A stretch of DNA of 64,000 bases, taken from the NCBI GenBank assembly GCA_018894105.1, contig CM032122.1:40083404-40147403 (forward strand), given 5' to 3'. Source of the DNA: Jacaranda mimosifolia (taxonomy: Eukaryota > Streptophyta > Magnoliopsida > Lamiales > Bignoniaceae). Every line of letters starts with the position of its first letter. Position 1 is the stretch's first letter. This document shows positions 1 to 10,814 of this stretch, one piece after another. The position numbers were made by a program, and so were the translations under genes. A model generated the notes under the pieces. That model had not been told where the DNA came from. It ran no database searches and was given only the letters and a program-made list of their open reading frames with translations.

Positions 1-381
1 TCTTGAAGTGTACATCCACGAAGCCCATTTTATACACCATCTGTTTTAATTTGTACTTCAGTTTTCATGAATTGTACTCAGGATCCCCGCCTTGTCTCAA
101 TAGAATTTGAGTGTCCGTCCCCGAAACACATTTTATACTTTTATTTTCCCTGGTTTGTACCTCATTGCCCCCAAAATGCTCTCGAATCTGCCACCCGATT
201 TTAATTCTCTTGAAGTGTACATCCACGAAGCCCATTTTATACACCATCTGTTTCAATTTGTACTCCAGTTTTCATGAATTGTACTCAGGATCCCCGCCTT
301 ATCTCAATAGAATTTGAGTGTCCGTCCCCGAAACACATTTTATACTTTCATTTTCCCTGGTTTGTACCTCATTGCCCCCAA
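1..381. repeat. Direct repeat, period 207 bp, two copies
   Basis: A segment starting TCTTGAAGTGTACATCCACG at 1 recurs at 208 with only a few changes; about 174 bp are repeated (1-174 and 208-381), separated by a 33-bp unique piece. It contains several TGTAC words. It lies just downstream of the last exon of the minus-strand Ulp1-type gene, so it belongs to the same transposon. The left end is cut by the window, so more copies may exist outside. Confidence 0.9.
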
Positions 382-517
382 GTTTGTATTCAAATTCCCA
401 GCCCTGTTTCAGTTGAATTTAAGTTATAAATAGTTACTAGAAAATTACACTTAGCTACAAAACAATATTATAAACAAATTATGCTTCAAGTTACACATGT
501 ATTTACATATAAGTGCT

Positions 518-3500
518 TCAAATCCTGGCATTTTCATGAGTTAATATTCTATGCGCCATTTTCGCACGATATTTATCAACATTAATTGTTCCAGCATTCC
601 TCCAGAACACGGGGGTGTCCCTAGCAAAACCTTCTGCCCAAAGGCATACATAGACACCACAATCCACTGTACCCACTTGCTGCCTACTTTTCCTCTGCTG
701 TAGCTTTTCATCCACACGACTCCCCAGTGAAAGCCTAATGTACCGAGAATAAAATGAAGCCTACAAAAAATTTGTCAATTGTTGACTCCACAAATTTGCA
801 ATGGGAAATCGTACGGAAAGAAAGCAAACTTACAATGGCAACAGCTATCGGTTTGTATCTGGGGGCCATTATTGAATTCATGTATAAAAAAGAACGAGTG
901 GATGTGTCAAGGACAACTAAGAACCAGTGCTGGCGCCGGCAAATCGGTAGGATTATGTAGCGACAGTTGTTTAAAACATCTACCGTCAGCTCTTCCAAAT
1001 CTGAACAGGTGAAGCTGTTAAGCTTAAGCATCATCTCCACAAATTCTTCATCCGTAATATCCTTCATGTTGCGTTCATCTATTCGGTCTAATATATCAGC
1101 CTATGAAATATAAAACAAATGGTTAGACTCATCTCTCACCGTGTACTAAATTAAGTTAGGAAACTGTCATATACCTGCGCTATTGAGGACGTAAACCACA
1201 CCTTGTGCTGACAGTTGTTGCTAAAAGATGGGCTACATAATATCGACATGTAACAGTCCACTATGTCGCCGGTAAGTTCTCCTCCAAATAAGAGCTCACA
1301 AAAGTCTCTTCCATTCAGAAGATGTCTTGCTCCTTCCCAGACGGTTACCCTACACAATTGTTAATTGTGTGTTCAGATACCAGTTTATCCAATAGAAAAA
1401 CAATAAGCAAATTTTGTTACCTCAAATTATCTCTTCCGACAAAGTGGTCGATGACTTCTCGCTCTTCTACTGGAATAAGAGCAAGTCCTCTATAATCAGT
1501 CCTTCCTTTATAGGGATCGGCCACTTCAGTCTTTGGGGTGACTTGTTCATCTACCACCAGGATTGGTTCTTTTGCCACCTGGATTGAATCTTGTGCCACT
1601 TCGATTGGTTCATTTGCCACCTGGGTTGGTTCATGTGCCACCTGGGGTACAAACACAGCACATAGGAACCAAGTATTAACTATTGAAATATAAAAGATAA
1701 ACACATGAAAGTACAGACTTCACCAACATGGAGTACAAAACTCAAGCACATAGGTGTAAAGTGTCAACTGCCGAGGTAGAATAGATGAGCACATGAAGTA
1801 CAAATACCACCAACATGGAGAACAAAACTCAAGCACATTAGGTGTAAAGTGTCAACTGCTGAGGTAGAATAGATGAGCACATGAAGTACAAATACCACCA
1901 ACATGGAGTACAAAACTCAAGCACATTAGGTGTAAAGTGTCAACTGCTGAGGTAGAATAGATGGCACATGAAGTACAAATACCACCAACATGGAGTACAA
2001 AACTCAAGCCCATAAAAACAAAGTATCAATTGCTGAGGTAGAATAGACGAGCACATGAAGTACAAATACCCCAACATGGAGTACAAAACTCAAGCCCATA
2101 AAAAGGTGTAAAGTGTCAACTGCTGAGGTAGAAAAGATGAGCACATAAGTGCAAGTATCAATAATATGAAGTATAAGACATCATCCATTAAGTGCAAATA
2201 TCAACCCATCAAGTATAAGATATCATAATACTTATTACAAACAGACAGTTTACAAATGAAATGCAAGTAGGAAAAAAATAAAACATTAAGTAGTGTACAA
2301 CACCTTCTTCTGCTCTTGTTCTTTATTTTTTCGTGCACGAGGACGAGCACGGTAGGTCTTTGTCACTTGTCTTGCTCTTTTGGCTGGTGTGGTGCTGGGG
2401 GGGCTGACAAAATCTGGAGATTTCTGTTTTCGCTTCCTATCTTCTCGATTGCGCACATTTGTCACAATCGAAGACATGACATTAGCCACTTCAATCTCAT
2501 ATTCCTCGAACTCAGCCCCTTCAATTGGTATATAATGTGCTGTCTTCAATGGTCTGGGGGAATCTGAAGGATCATGACGTTTTTTGGTTCGACTTTCTTC
2601 ATCCACCATGTCTTCAGAATCATCCCCTTCTTTCTGTGCATCATGTACCAAATCAAGTACCCCCTCATGCACATATTCACCAACTTCCTCCTCAAGCTCC
2701 ACCGCATTAGTCTCTTCCTCAGTTGGATGCTCCTCCTCACCCTGCTCTTTCATTACCATGTATTCCATTGAAGCAATTTTTTCTTTCAATGATTTAATTT
2801 CTTCTCCGTTCGCTGCAATCATTGCTTCATATATTGTATGATCACAGACATGGACTTCATTCATGACAGTACTGGCAGCCTCTGATTTCTTGATCAAATC
2901 TGCCAATTCTAACTCCTCTGGAGCAGGGTTGAGGTCTACAACCTATTACAATGGAAATAATTATCAAATTCAAATTATTATACAAACAACAAATAATGAA
3001 TTATTACAATTATTACCATATCTGCTGTAACTTGCTTCAACTTCTTCTCTGCCTGCTCCACATTTTGTGGGAGTTTGCTATCCTTCCACCGGTAAAAGCG
3101 TGGAAACTCAAACAAACTCACTGGTGTAGCTAGTGATGGGATGCGTTCATAAACCCATGCCTGTCATTCATAAATCTAAAAATTATACTCACTTCAATAT
3201 AAATATAATCAATGCTATTAGAAAAATGAAGCAAACACTTACCATCAACCCTACTGTACACCCATCAATGTACTTCTTTCTTGTTTTTCCACCTACTCCT
3301 AAATGGTTCCTCATATCTTGCACAAGAAACCTGTATGCAGCTTTGCCCCATGCATACAGACCAACTCTGGACAAATTGTCCAAGTATGGTAGGAGAAATC
3401 GTGGAGTCCAGTAATTAGATGTTGGAAACAAAATACAATTAAAAACAAAAACTATGTACAACCTAGAAAAATCATTTAAGTCCTCCACACTATCCTTATA

Positions 3501-6188
3501 TACATACTCCTCAAGTTTTTTAGCTATTTCAGATCTAGTTATATTCTGCAGCTTTCCAGAAAAAAGCCGCTCAAAAGTTGAAGACTTTATCTTCAATGTT
3601 ATGTCAACAGATTGCCCCACATGTGGCAACCCTAAAACCATTGAAAATTCAGCTGCAGAAAAAGGAACCTCAACCCCCTCCGCAAAATGAAATGAGAGCT
3701 TTTTTGGGTCAAACCTCCTAAGTATAGCTTCAAGTCGAATGAAACTTGAACTTAACTTCGGCATATCCATGTATATATAGAAAGGGGTCTTCTTCAATGC
3801 ATCAAAATGTTTGGACCCCATCTTGGACTTCACAAGCTCCAATTTACTATGAAAATATTGGGGGGAGCAACGAGAACAGACCTCACAACGTCTTGGCTTT
3901 GCTGCAAGGCCAAAAAAAAAATAGTATATTGACAAATAATAAAGTAACCCTTTTAGATAGTGTGTACTAAAAGCATGAATATTTTCTACTAAAATATCTT
4001 CAAAAATGTACTATAGAAACACATAATATATACTACACTTTCAGTTATTCTATACAGATTATATACTAAAGTTCCATTTAATGTATACTGCAGTAATAAA
4101 GGTTTTATACTTCAGTTTCTTCTAAAATGTGCTGCATATGCTAAGATTATATATTACATTTTAAGTTAATGTATAATGCAGGCTGAATGTTTATGTACTA
4201 AAATGCTGCTATTATATATTGCAGCAACATAGATTACATACTACCCTTATGCCTGAAGTGTACTGTCAGATTGAATGCTTTATACTGCATTTGTTCCTAA
4301 AATGTATTGCACCTACAGAGATTTTATACTACACCTTTGTCCAAAGTGTACTCCGGATGCTCTTAAAATGTACTGCATGTTTGGATGCTTCATACTAAAC
4401 TTATGCCTAAAGTGTACTGCACGTTTTCATGTTTTGTACTACTTTGCTTCAACAGAGATTTTATACTACACCTTTGTCCAAAGTGTACTCCATATGCTAT
4501 TAAAATGTACTGAATGTTTGAATGCTTCATACTGCACTTATGCATAAAGTGTACTGTCAGTTTGCACGTTTTATACTACTTTGCTCCAATGGAGATTTTA
4601 TTCTACACTTTTGCCTAAAGTGTACTCCAAATGCTTCTAAACTGTAGCACAGATTATATTCTACCTTTTGCCTAATGTATACTGCAATCTTGAATGCTTT
4701 ATACTGCATTTGTTCCTAAAATGTACTGCACCTACAGAGATTTTATACTACACCTTTGTCCAAAGTGTACTCCAGATGCCCTTAAAATGTACTGCAGGTT
4801 TTAATGCTTCATACTACGCTTATGTCTAAAGTGTACTGCACGTTTTCATGTTTTGTACTAATTTGCTTCAACATAGATTTTATACTACACCTTTGTCTGA
4901 AGTGTACTCCAGATGCTCTTAAAATGTACTGCATGTTTGAATGCTTCATACTGCCCTTATGCCTAAAGTGTACTGCCAGTTTGCATGTTTTATACTACTT
5001 TGCTCCAATGGAGATTTTATACTACACTTTTACCTAAAGTGTACTCCAAATGCTTCTAAAATATAGCACATATTATATTCTACCTTTTGCCTAATGTATA
5101 CTGCAATCTTGAATGCTTTATACCACATAAATTTGTTTCTAAAATGTACTTCTACAAAACAGATTGTATACTGCATTTGTGTCTGAAATGCCCTGCACTT
5201 ACATTTTTGCCTAAACCGTACTGGCAGTTTGCTTTATACTATACTTATGCCTAAAGTGTACTGCACCAATAGATGTTTTATACAGCACTTTTGGCTAAAG
5301 TGTACTCCAGATGCTTTTTAAAGGTAATGCGTTTATTCACATTATATACTATCTTTTGCCTAATGTATACTGCAAGTTTGAATACTTTATATTACATACA
5401 TTTGTTTCTAAAATGTACTGCTGCAACAGATCATATATAACACCTATGCCTAAAGTACACTGCTCGTTTGAATGTTTTATACTGCTTTGCTACTAAAATG
5501 TACTGCGCCTACTCAGATTATATTCCACACTTATATCTAAAATATACTACCAATTTGATTGTTTTATACTACATTTGCTTCCAAATTGTACTGAAGCTAC
5601 CCACATTATATACTACACTTTTGCTAATGTATACTGCATGCTTTCAAGTTCTGTACTACAGATAACACACCACCACATTCAGATAGTTTTAAAATATAAT
5701 TTTTCCGTACACTTTTTGTTTAAAAAGAAGTATAAATCCCTTAAAGGTGAAGTGCAACTTTCATGACCTTCAAGTACAAATCAGAACTTCCAATCTCACA
5801 ATAGAAACCATATATCAAATGGGTCCAACTATTTAACGACGAAAAAATGAATAAAAACCCTAAACATGAGAAAATAGACAAGAAATGAGTGAAACACTGA
5901 AAAATCACGGACATTTGAAGTTTCAAATGCAGAAAACATACCTTTGTTCCTTTCAGTCACTTGTTTTTTTACTTCGCTTCTCTTTGCAGCTGTTTTTCGT
6001 TCCATTGTCGCAGTAGAATGGCAGAAATTTTGTTGTTGTTGTTTTTTTTTTCCCACTTCTTCTTCTTCTTCTTCTTCTCGCGACAGTGGTAGAGGAACGG
6101 TTTCGCGCCCTTTTCTTTTGGCGCTTAGAAAGGTTGGATTCAAGACAATAAAGAAAATAAGAAGCGTTCTTCTTAAGAGAGAACGCAT
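518..6188 (-). CDS. Ulp1-like cysteine protease (C48), transposon-encoded, eight-segment gene
   Basis: Minus-strand segments joined by GT-AG sites with matching phases: 6188-5942, 3901-3243, 3160-3017, 2942-2304, 1641-1421, 1349-1175, 1100-about 745, then about 740-518. The N-terminal half (3243-3901) has the FHFAEGVEVPFSAAEF...GLPHVG pattern of the DUF1985/plant mobile domain type. The exon at 2304-2942 is acidic, coiled-coil-like and ends in a Lys/Arg tail. 1421-1641 encodes heptad-like VA-EP-QV repeats. The protease part shows RRQHWFLVVLD (catalytic His) and QQVGTVDCGVYVC (oxyanion Gln and catalytic Cys). The expected Asp is Asn in LYMNSI. No acceptable intron joins the last two segments (only about 30 bp, reading frame shifted), so the copy is probably damaged. 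Family members cut SUMO-like conjugates; activity here is doubtful. Confidence 0.65.
1700..2190. repeat. Tandem array, unit about 88 bp, inside an intron
   Basis: Units beginning GAGCACATGAAGTACAAATA recur at about 1787, 1875, 1963, 2049 and 2139 (spacings 88, 88, 86, 90). Each contains the words AACATGGAGTACAAAACTCA and GTGTCAACTGCTGAGGTAGA. The array fills the intron 1642-2303 of the Ulp1-type gene. The close similarity of the units points to recent expansion. Confidence 0.92.
3990..5660. repeat. Higher-order tandem array (137/137/145 bp subunits, 419-bp super-unit) inside intron 1
   Basis: The word GAGATTTTATACTACAC and its variants occur at 4318, 4455, 4592, 4737, 4874 and 5011, giving spacings 137, 137, 145, 137, 137. 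Positions 419 apart match each other better than neighbours do, so a 419-bp super-unit was copied as a block. Flanks at 3990-4300 and 5150-5660 are more decayed forms of the same about 68-bp basic motif, with repeated GTGTACT and ATGTACTGCA words. The array makes up most of the 2.04-kb first intron of the Ulp1-type gene. Confidence 0.9.
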
Positions 6189-6357
6189 TTTCGAGGTTTT
6201 TTTGTTGTTTTTTCCAGCTGCAAGGGTATACTGGTCTTTCTGAAAGATATGGGGAGTAATTCCTAACTTTTGTGAAAAAGTGGGGAGTTTTGTGTGAAAT
6301 AATTCAAATGGGGACTGATCACTAAATTGAAAGTAGGATTAGGGATTTTTTTCTAAT

Positions 6358-7147
6358 TAACTCAAAAAAGAAAGAGATGAGGGGATAATAAAGTAATAAA
6401 CACCTTAACATTAACCTGGTTATATTATGACCACAAAATTACCTCTACCAGCAGATTGCAAAACCAGCAATGATTCACAACCACAAGCAAATCGATACTT
6501 GTAATTAACCAGAGCGACACTATATATACGTGAAGGCACAACAAAATCACACAATGTCAAAAACATAAAGAAGCCTAGCTAGCTAGATTAGTAGATTACC
6601 AAAGTGAGAAAAATGCAATCCAGCAAATACTAAACAATGAACTTGGGAAATTAATTAATAGCCCAACCCACAATACCTTGCTTGCTTGTTTCTTTCTGGT
6701 ATCTCTCCACGGCTTGCCCATTTTCATCGTTCGGCCTTCTTTGGTTTTGTTTTACACTTTCTAAAGGAAATAGAATATATATATATAGTAGTCTAAGCCA
6801 AAATTTGGTACTTGTGATGCATGTTTGTAATTAAGATAGCATGGTTTATTTTGTATTTATGGTGTAAGACAACTTTATTTCCATATCGATATCAATTTTT
6901 TGATAAAAATAAAGATGGATCAATTCATAAGATCAATCAAATAAAATAAAAACTTATCATCAAGTAACAAGAGAAAATATTAATATTTTATTCTATTCTT
7001 CCTCAAATCTATGAAAGTAAAGAAAAATACAACTCCATAAGAAAATAGATTCGTCACAAAATTCTTGTGAAACAATAAAAAAAAAAAATTAATAACACTC
7101 TCCTTTATATATATATATATAATAAGATGTTCTCTTGCAAATTAAAG
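6358..7147. other. Intergenic; right part is a shared 3' flank of the F-box copies
   Basis: No coding region is seen. From about 6830 to 7147 the minus strand matches the DNA downstream of the F-box gene at 26438-27625 (the stretch near 27700-27930, including the 'gatggatcaattc' and 'gacaactttatttcc' words). So the duplicated unit includes several hundred bases beyond the stop codon. Confidence 0.6.
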
Positions 7148-8392
7148 TCATCTTCGTCTCCCGTCTCTTTGTCTTTGCCTCTCAACTCTTCGATATGTTG
7201 GACCAAAACCATATTCATTCTTACATGATTGATCTAGCATGAAAAGAGTCTCCTTCATCGGAATAAGATGATATGTTTCAGACTTACGAGAAAATCCCAT
7301 GTCTTTCAATTTGAATTCATTAATGTTGCTGTCATAATCATTAGCAAAGAATCTGTGATCTTTAATACCTTCTTCCACTATGATAGGACCTGCCATGGTC
7401 ATCTTAATCTCTGGCGGATGTCTATCAAAATGATATTTCTCAGTACCCCACAACTCGATTTCAGTTTCGGACTCGGACTCGGATTCGGATTCCTCTCTAA
7501 TTCCTACATACTCCTCAGGCGGCAACTCCGTCATCTCAAATGTTTCATCGTCCACGTCGAACCTCAAAATTAATTTTATTTTATTATATGATACACCCAA
7601 CCAGTAAATCGATCCTTGGAAGAAAACCGTCGTTGCGGGATAATGCAACCACGGCCTGCCCAGCTTGGTATCAATTATTCTCCACGAATCCGTCGCCAAC
7701 GAATAGATCTCCACGTTAATTATGCGTCCGCTTAAATGGTTCAACTTTACGACCCTGTAATCGCGACTCCGCCGAGAGAAGCCGAATCCAAAGACAACCT
7801 TCGAAAACTTATACCATGGTAGCCCGCTCGGCGGGACGACTTTTAGGCGCTGAATAAAAGGATTCCATATATATACGTTGAAACGCTTCGTCAAGCAGAG
7901 TAAGCCCTCACAAGCGCCCACTACCTTGTATGATCCCCTCAATGGGACGAGCATGTTGGATTCCTTGACGTAGGTCACCGGCGGAGCATCGCTTCTGCGA
8001 AACATTGTGCAGATTTGAGGCTGATTCCATGGATCATCAGGCATGTAAAGGAGATGGGAAGAATCAACTTTGCTGTTATTGTTGTTTTCGATCTGACGAT
8101 GATGGTGTTCGGCGACGAAATATGGGCTCTTGATCATAGCATTCCATGATTTGCAGACGCTGGTAAATCTCAGGAGAGGTTTTACGGCTAATTTGGAGAG
8201 TAATGTAAAGAGTACATCGCCGGGAGTATGGTTGTAAGTGGTGGGTTCTATAACTATTAAAGAATGAAAGTAAGTATATGTGTGTAGATGAAGTCCAGAG
8301 ACAGAAGAAGAAGGAGGAGGATATATGTCAGATCTTCTGTTTTGGTATATGGAAGATATGTGTATATATATATACATAGTGTGGAGCAGCAT
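7148..8392 (-). CDS. F-box/FBA-type protein, copy A (usual start codon lost)
   Basis: Intronless reading frame. An N-terminal F-box (DVLFTLLSKLAVKPLLRF...VCKSWNAMI) is followed by an F-box-associated (FBA type 1) region: YIWNPFIQRLKVVPP, FGFGFSRRSRDYRVVKL, VEIYSLATDSWRII and FFQGSIYWLGVS. F-box proteins of this kind bind SKP1 and select targets for an SCF ubiquitin ligase; the target is unknown. The sister copies start at ATGGAACCCACC or similar, but here that codon is ATA (8249-8251). The only in-frame ATGs upstream (8392, 8377) sit at or above the TATA-like run 8361-8376 and are unlikely to be in the mRNA. Translation from a later Met would remove much of the F-box. The frame is otherwise open to a TGA at 7148, so decay is recent or another start is used. 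A run of Ser-Glu (SESESESETEIE) lies near residue 300. Confidence 0.8.
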   Translation of the reverse strand: MLLHTMYIYIHISSIYQNRRSDIYPPPSSSVSGLHLHTYTYFHSLIVIEPTTYNHTPGDVLFTLLSKLAVKPLLRFTSVCKSWNAMIKSPYFVAEHHHRQIENNNNSKVDSSHLLYMPDDPWNQPQICTMFRRSDAPPVTYVKESNMLVPLRGSYKVVGACEGLLCLTKRFNVYIWNPFIQRLKVVPPSGLPWYKFSKVVFGFGFSRRSRDYRVVKLNHLSGRIINVEIYSLATDSWRIIDTKLGRPWLHYPATTVFFQGSIYWLGVSYNKIKLILRFDVDDETFEMTELPPEEYVGIREESESESESETEIELWGTEKYHFDRHPPEIKMTMAGPIIVEEGIKDHRFFANDYDSNINEFKLKDMGFSRKSETYHLIPMKETLFMLDQSCKNEYGFGPTYRRVERQRQRDGRRR

Positions 8393-8457
8393 AAATACTA
8401 CATTCCCTGTAGGACTAGAACTTGACTTCTGTACACAAACTTCTATAGAAGGTTCCG
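8361..8457 (-). promoter_or_regulatory. Conserved F-box promoter block, copy A
   Basis: On the minus strand the order is AATTGGACGGAACC, a GTACAGAAGTCAAGTTC-type stretch, TCCTACAGGGAATG, then a TATATATATA run at 8361-8376. The same order occurs before copies at 22751, 26438 and 40021. The TATA-like run is about 110 bp above the expected start codon position. Confidence 0.6.
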
Positions 8458-8459
8458 TC

Positions 8460-9030
8460 CAATTAGGACTCTAATTCAATTAATTCTGACTCAATTTTTA
8501 GTTTTTTTAATTTTTTATTTTGTTTTCATGTCTAAAAAAGAATTCCCTATTAATTAACTTTAAAACATTTTAAGTTATCTTAATATCGTTGGCCGAATTG
8601 TAAGTTGCAACTGTTTTGTATCAAACAATAACTAACATGTGCTCCGTGTTATGCATGGATTAAATTATTATAATTAAAAATATAATTTTTATATATTATT
8701 TTAATTTTATATAAATATAAATTTAATTTACGGTGTATTTTTTAATAAAACATATGATACAAAATTAAAAAAAATCATGTGAAATCACAATGTATAAGTA
8801 TCAAAGACAATAAAAAATTCTAATTGTTAATTAGAATATCGTTACATCAATAAAGGCACAATATAAAAATACAAAAACACATATATATGTTTTTCATTAC
8901 AAAAATAACTCAATAAATCTAAGCCAACTTAAACAAAACAACAATAATATAATGCTTGAAAATATGAAAAATAAAAAGAATAAAAATCTCGATTAATGGT
9001 ACGACTAAATTTGATTTGTCAAAATATTAG
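8460..9030. other. AT-rich intergenic DNA; shared upstream flank only
   Basis: No gene seen. About 8575-8640 (ATATCGTTGGCCGAATTGTA...) matches the minus strand of flanks at 22141-22170 and 25725-25775 and the plus strand at 40320-40365, so it is part of the duplicated F-box upstream unit. Confidence 0.5.
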
Positions 9031-9037
9031 TTATAAA

Positions 9038-9320
9038 AATTTACGGCTAATTTGGAGAGTAATGTAAGGAGTATTTCTCCGGGAGTATGGATGTAAATTG
9101 TAGGCTTAATCTTTTTACAGCTTCTGCCTTTAGGTTTCAGTATCTGTGCATAGATAATTATAATTTGTTTGGGATAATCTGTGCATAGATAATTATAGTT
9201 TAGAACAGTATCCCGTATCTCTGTGGGACAAGAATTTCAGTACATAAGCTCTAGTAAGCGTTCCTTCCAGTTAGGAACTTTTTCCAGGAGATAGAGACTG
9301 TCTTTCACCGGGCTCGATTC
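9038..9320 (-). pseudogene. F-box 5' relic (about 45 codons plus promoter)
   Basis: The minus strand of 9041-9145 reads as ...KKIKPTIYIHTPGEILLTLLSKLAV and then leaves similarity. It matches the first about 40 residues of the cluster F-box proteins. The start Met of the KKMKPTI form is Ile here. The promoter words (CTGTGGGACAAG, GTTCCTTCCAGTTAGG) follow at 9219-9290 in the order seen in intact copies. Everything 3' of the F-box start is missing. The N-terminal wording is closer to copies B and C (KKMKPT) than to A, D and E (MEPT). Confidence 0.75.
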
Positions 9321-9586
9321 AATTAATTTTAACATAATTTAGTTTTTTTTTTCATTATTATTATTATCTAAATAAAAAAGTCCTATTAGTTAACTTTATA
9401 ATGTTTTAGTTTTCTTAATATTTGTTTAGGAGAGTTGTAGTTGTTCTCTATTATTCTACAAAATTTGGAGTCCAAGCCTAATTCAAGGCAAGTCTTTCCT
9501 TTGCTCTATTTATTTATTTATTTTTCCAAAAAAACAATTAATAAATGACTTGGGATTCTTACAAGTTATCATTCTCATGTACTTTA

Positions 9587-10435
9587 GGGCTGCGTTTGGT
9601 TGGATGGATTGGATTGGGTATGATAAGATTAAAATGGATATATATTCCATCTATCATGTAATACCACTTTAATATTTTGTTTGGTAGCTACTTTTTAGCT
9701 ATGGATATCCCAAACAAAAAACACTTTTGTTGTTTGGTTGCAAGTATTGATATGGTGTGATATGCTCCAAATTACTATAATAACCATTTATTATATTGTA
9801 ATGACTGAAGTACCCATCAACATTCTTTTAAATAAAGGAACCATTTCTCTTCTTCACAAACCCACCATACACACACGCATGTCCGTACACTTCCCTACAA
9901 CATTCTTGTGACTTTTTCAAAGGTGAGTTTTTTGGTTGCATCCTCTAGTATGCATTATTTAAAATATTGTGACAAAAATTTGAAACTTGAAATTTCTTTC
10001 TTTATTGAGAAGGTTAAAATAATTTATATTTAAATATTTAATTTTTTTTTGTATTGAAATTGGTTTTGCTGTATGAAATTTTTTTATAATATTGCATGAA
10101 AGATACAAATATGAAACTAATGGAATATGTTTGAAATTAGATATGTTTTTTGAAAAGTTAATAATAAGACTTGATAGTTTTAGTTTTATTTTAGAGAATA
10201 GGGCTTCTTTCTTTTCCATTCTAAGGGGGTAAATTAGACTTTTTGTTATTTAAAAAAGCAAGAAATAGGAAAATGATAGCTAATACCACTACTTAGGTAG
10301 GATATGTAATCTTTTATTTTATGGGAATAAAAATCGGGCCCTAAAATAACATAGGGCCCAACCTTTTTGAACCAAACAAGAGATTGGGTTGGATAAACAT
10401 TATGTCCAACCCTATCCATCTAACCAAACGAAGCC
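9587..10435. mobile_element. Non-autonomous DNA transposon, about 850 bp, inverted ends
   Basis: The left end GGGCTGCGTTTGGTTGGATG and the reverse complement of the right end AGGCTTCGTTTGGTTAGATG match at most positions. The 'GCGTTTGGTT' end is common in plant MITEs and small hAT or Harbinger elements. No protein-coding capacity is seen. A clear target duplication could not be made out. Confidence 0.7.
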
Positions 10436-10814
10436 TAGGAAAACATATAAAGGAGGACTCCTCCCTTACAACTGTTCTATTCTAGGAAAGAAATAAGTAG
10501 CGAAATCATAGGGGTATTTGCGGTTCGTTCTAAATCAATTTTGGGATAAAAAATTATTTGATCCAAACTATATAATATATACTGAATCAGTTAGATTTTT
10601 ATTTTAAATTTGATCCAAATCCATTCCATTTTAAATTGATTTGGATTAAACCAATATTGATTCGATTAATTCAATTTTTTAATTTAAATTTTTAATTAAA
10701 ATATACACACAGCTTTCATCTATGGACCATGGCCATGTTTATGCTGAATTGTTAAATAACTAGAGAAAATATCAATGCTCCATTCAATTTGATATCAAAT
10801 CATCAAATCAATGT

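Larger units (their letters stand above)
1..6352 (-). mobile_element. Ulp1-protease-carrying DNA transposon (probably Mutator-like), left end outside window
   Basis: The block holds a multi-exon gene with a Ulp1/C48 protease C-terminus and a plant-mobile-domain-like N-terminus. Plant genes of this make-up are nearly always carried by transposons, many of them Mutator-like. The 5' side of the gene (6190-6352) is a low-complexity stretch of the kind seen at element ends: repeated 'gggga' words, then an AT-rich tail. The other terminus is not in the window, so terminal inverted repeats and a target duplication cannot be checked. The class assignment is inference; the protease gene itself is better supported. 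Confidence 0.55.

Noticed and set aside
3990..5660. CRISPR-like array of repeats and spacers
   Set aside because: Spacing is 137-145 bp with similar sequence throughout each unit, in a plant genome. It is an intronic satellite-like array, not repeats with unique spacers.
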